A stretch of 5,514 bases of DNA from Verrucomicrobiota bacterium (GTDB lineage Bacteria > Verrucomicrobiota > Verrucomicrobiia > Chthoniobacterales > JAFAMB01). The stretch's first letter is position 1. Every line of letters starts with the position of its first letter. The translations under genes were made by a program, and so were the position numbers. The notes below the pieces were generated by a model. That model did not search any database. It saw nothing but the letters and a program-made list of their open reading frames with translations, and was not told where the DNA came from. This document shows, in pieces, positions 4,922 to 5,514 of this stretch. Where the stretch lies: positions 1-5,514 of the forward strand of contig JAFAVN010000166.1 in NCBI GenBank assembly GCA_019242435.1, in the 5' to 3' direction.

Positions 4922-5326
4922 ATGGCTAACGAGGCTGTGAACCAGGTCATCGCCGATTACTATCGCGACTTTAGCACGCTGAACATCCAAGCAATTCTGC
5001 CGTACTTCAACGAGCCTTCGTTACTGGTGGGCCCGCAAGGAGTGATTCCGATCCCGGATCGCGCAGCGCTGGCGGCTGTTTTTGGGCCGGTGATGGAAGG
5101 TCTGCGAGCCAAAAGCTATGGCCGGAGCGAATTCGAACCTGGTTATGTGAAGTCGCTCAGTTCATCCGCTGCATTGATCGGCGGAGTGGCGATGCGGTAC
5201 AAGGCCGATGGCCAGGAACTGGAGCGCGCCGGCATCACCTACGTGCTCCACAAAACCGAGTGCGGCTGGAAATTCGCCGCGCTTATCCTTCACGACCCGA
5301 ACACACCAGAATCCACGAGCAGCTGA
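4922..5326 (+). CDS. NTF2-like / SnoaL-like protein (DUF6841-type)
   Basis: Encodes 134 residues. The order of segments fits the NTF2-like cone fold: an N-terminal helix and YYRDFSTLNIQAILPYF (about 13-29), EPSLLVGPQGVIPIPDRAAL (31-50), the helix VFGPVMEGLRAKSY (53-66), then beta strands with SSAALIGGVAMRYKADGQEL (80-99), AGITYVL and GWKFAALILHDP (114-125). This resembles the family I know as DUF6841. Such proteins are small, cytoplasmic and often dimeric. Some members are enzymes (polyketide cyclase, isomerase) and many have no known role, so no reaction is assigned. No obvious acid-base pair can be picked. The start at 4922 is supported by the TATAAT box just upstream. Its part at 5176-5197 recurs at the window edge. 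Confidence 0.85.
   Translation: MANEAVNQVIADYYRDFSTLNIQAILPYFNEPSLLVGPQGVIPIPDRAALAAVFGPVMEGLRAKSYGRSEFEPGYVKSLSSSAALIGGVAMRYKADGQELERAGITYVLHKTECGWKFAALILHDPNTPESTSS
5176..5197 (+). repeat. 22-bp segment repeated at the window end (first copy)
   Basis: This coding segment of the NTF2-like gene (from GATCGGCGGAGTGG to GATGCGG; encodes IGGVAMR) recurs at 5493-5514 with a single difference (G to A). See the partner entry. Confidence 0.75.
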
Positions 5327-5330
5327 GGTC

Positions 5331-5355
5331 GGTAGGGCGAGGCTCCCCTGCTACC
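5331..5355 (+). other. Small hairpin just after the NTF2-like gene
   Basis: GGTAG (5331-5335) pairs with CTACC (5351-5355), with two further G-C pairs possible across a bulge. It starts four bases after the stop codon. No T-run follows, so termination here is uncertain. Confidence 0.3.
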
Positions 5356-5492
5356 AAGCACGTCCGCAAAGTCCACCGTTTCGAGCCGCTTTTCAGCGTA
5401 CGACACCGACCAGCTGCCGAGCCGTCGATCCATAGGCGCCCTTGGCTGGTTCGACCCTTTGAGCTCGAGCATGTTTTTTCCGGTTTTTTGGG
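5356..5492. other. Intergenic sequence, no gene recognised
   Basis: No protein family is recognised on either strand. A minus-strand frame of 60 codons crosses it but overlaps the end of the NTF2-like gene and shows no known motif. Two T6 runs (5474-5479 and 5484-5489) stand out against the GC-rich surroundings, without a clear hairpin before them. Confidence 0.4.
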
Positions 5493-5514
5493 GATCGGCG
5501 GAATGGCGATGCGG
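5493..5514 (+). repeat. 22-bp segment repeated at the window end (second copy)
   Basis: Matches 5176-5197 at 21 of 22 positions and runs to the last base of the window, so the true repeat may extend further. Sequence just left of it (two T6 runs) does not match the gene, so this could be the internal start of a partial gene duplicate. Confidence 0.7.

Noticed and set aside
4713..4940. Plus-strand frame with a hydrophobic stretch resembling a signal peptide (75 codons)
   Set aside because: It has no RBS, overlaps the strongly supported NTF2-like start and its TATAAT box, and shows no family resemblance.
5341..5349. GGCTCCCCT, shared with repeat arm B, as a decayed repeat arm
   Set aside because: Only nine bases match and no partner arm is present, so chance is a sufficient explanation.
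5290..5472. Minus-strand 60-codon frame at the right edge
   Set aside because: It overlaps the end of the NTF2-like gene and has no recognised motif; it could be a relic, but nothing supports it.

Overview
The window looks like a chromosomal accessory region of a free-living soil-type bacterium with moderately high GC. Protein style (a DUF6841/SnoaL-like protein, the class of molybdenum oxidoreductase relic, small unnamed membrane proteins) points loosely to Acidobacteriota. That placement is inference; there is no rRNA or other phylogenetic marker here.

Layout. Positions 1-553 hold a two-copy tandem repeat of about 274 bp (about 95% identical) built from long inverted repeats that share the core GCGGCTCCC. 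A minus-strand block follows: a small two-helix membrane protein (582-896), an alpha/beta hydrolase (1082-1957), a broken sulfite-oxidase-like molybdopterin oxidoreductase (2042-2459) and an ArsR-family regulator (2460-2834). Divergent from arsR, on the plus strand, is an Rrf2-family regulator with the hallmarks of the NO sensor NsrR (2901-3371). Next, on the minus strand, come a SAM-methyltransferase relic with two in-frame stops (3423-3629), a two-helix membrane protein (3632-4033) and a three-helix membrane protein (4356-4652). The last gene, a plus-strand NTF2-like protein (4922-5326), has a perfect TATAAT box placed so that its mRNA should be leaderless.

The most interesting signal is regulatory. 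A 23-bp imperfect inverted repeat resembling the NsrR operator occurs twice (2826-2848 and 4025-4047). The copies agree at 18 of 23 positions. One lies between arsR and the NsrR-like gene, the other at the start of the two-helix membrane protein gene. In both, the annotated ATG falls at the same place inside the box. This suggests a small nitric-oxide-responsive regulon made of the sensor itself, an ArsR-type secondary regulator and an unrecognised membrane protein. Two former enzyme genes on the same strands as the boxed genes have decayed.

The window therefore combines an apparently intact regulatory core with eroding cargo and a palindrome-rich repeat array. All functional statements rest on reading the sequence and on remembered family features; no database search was run.
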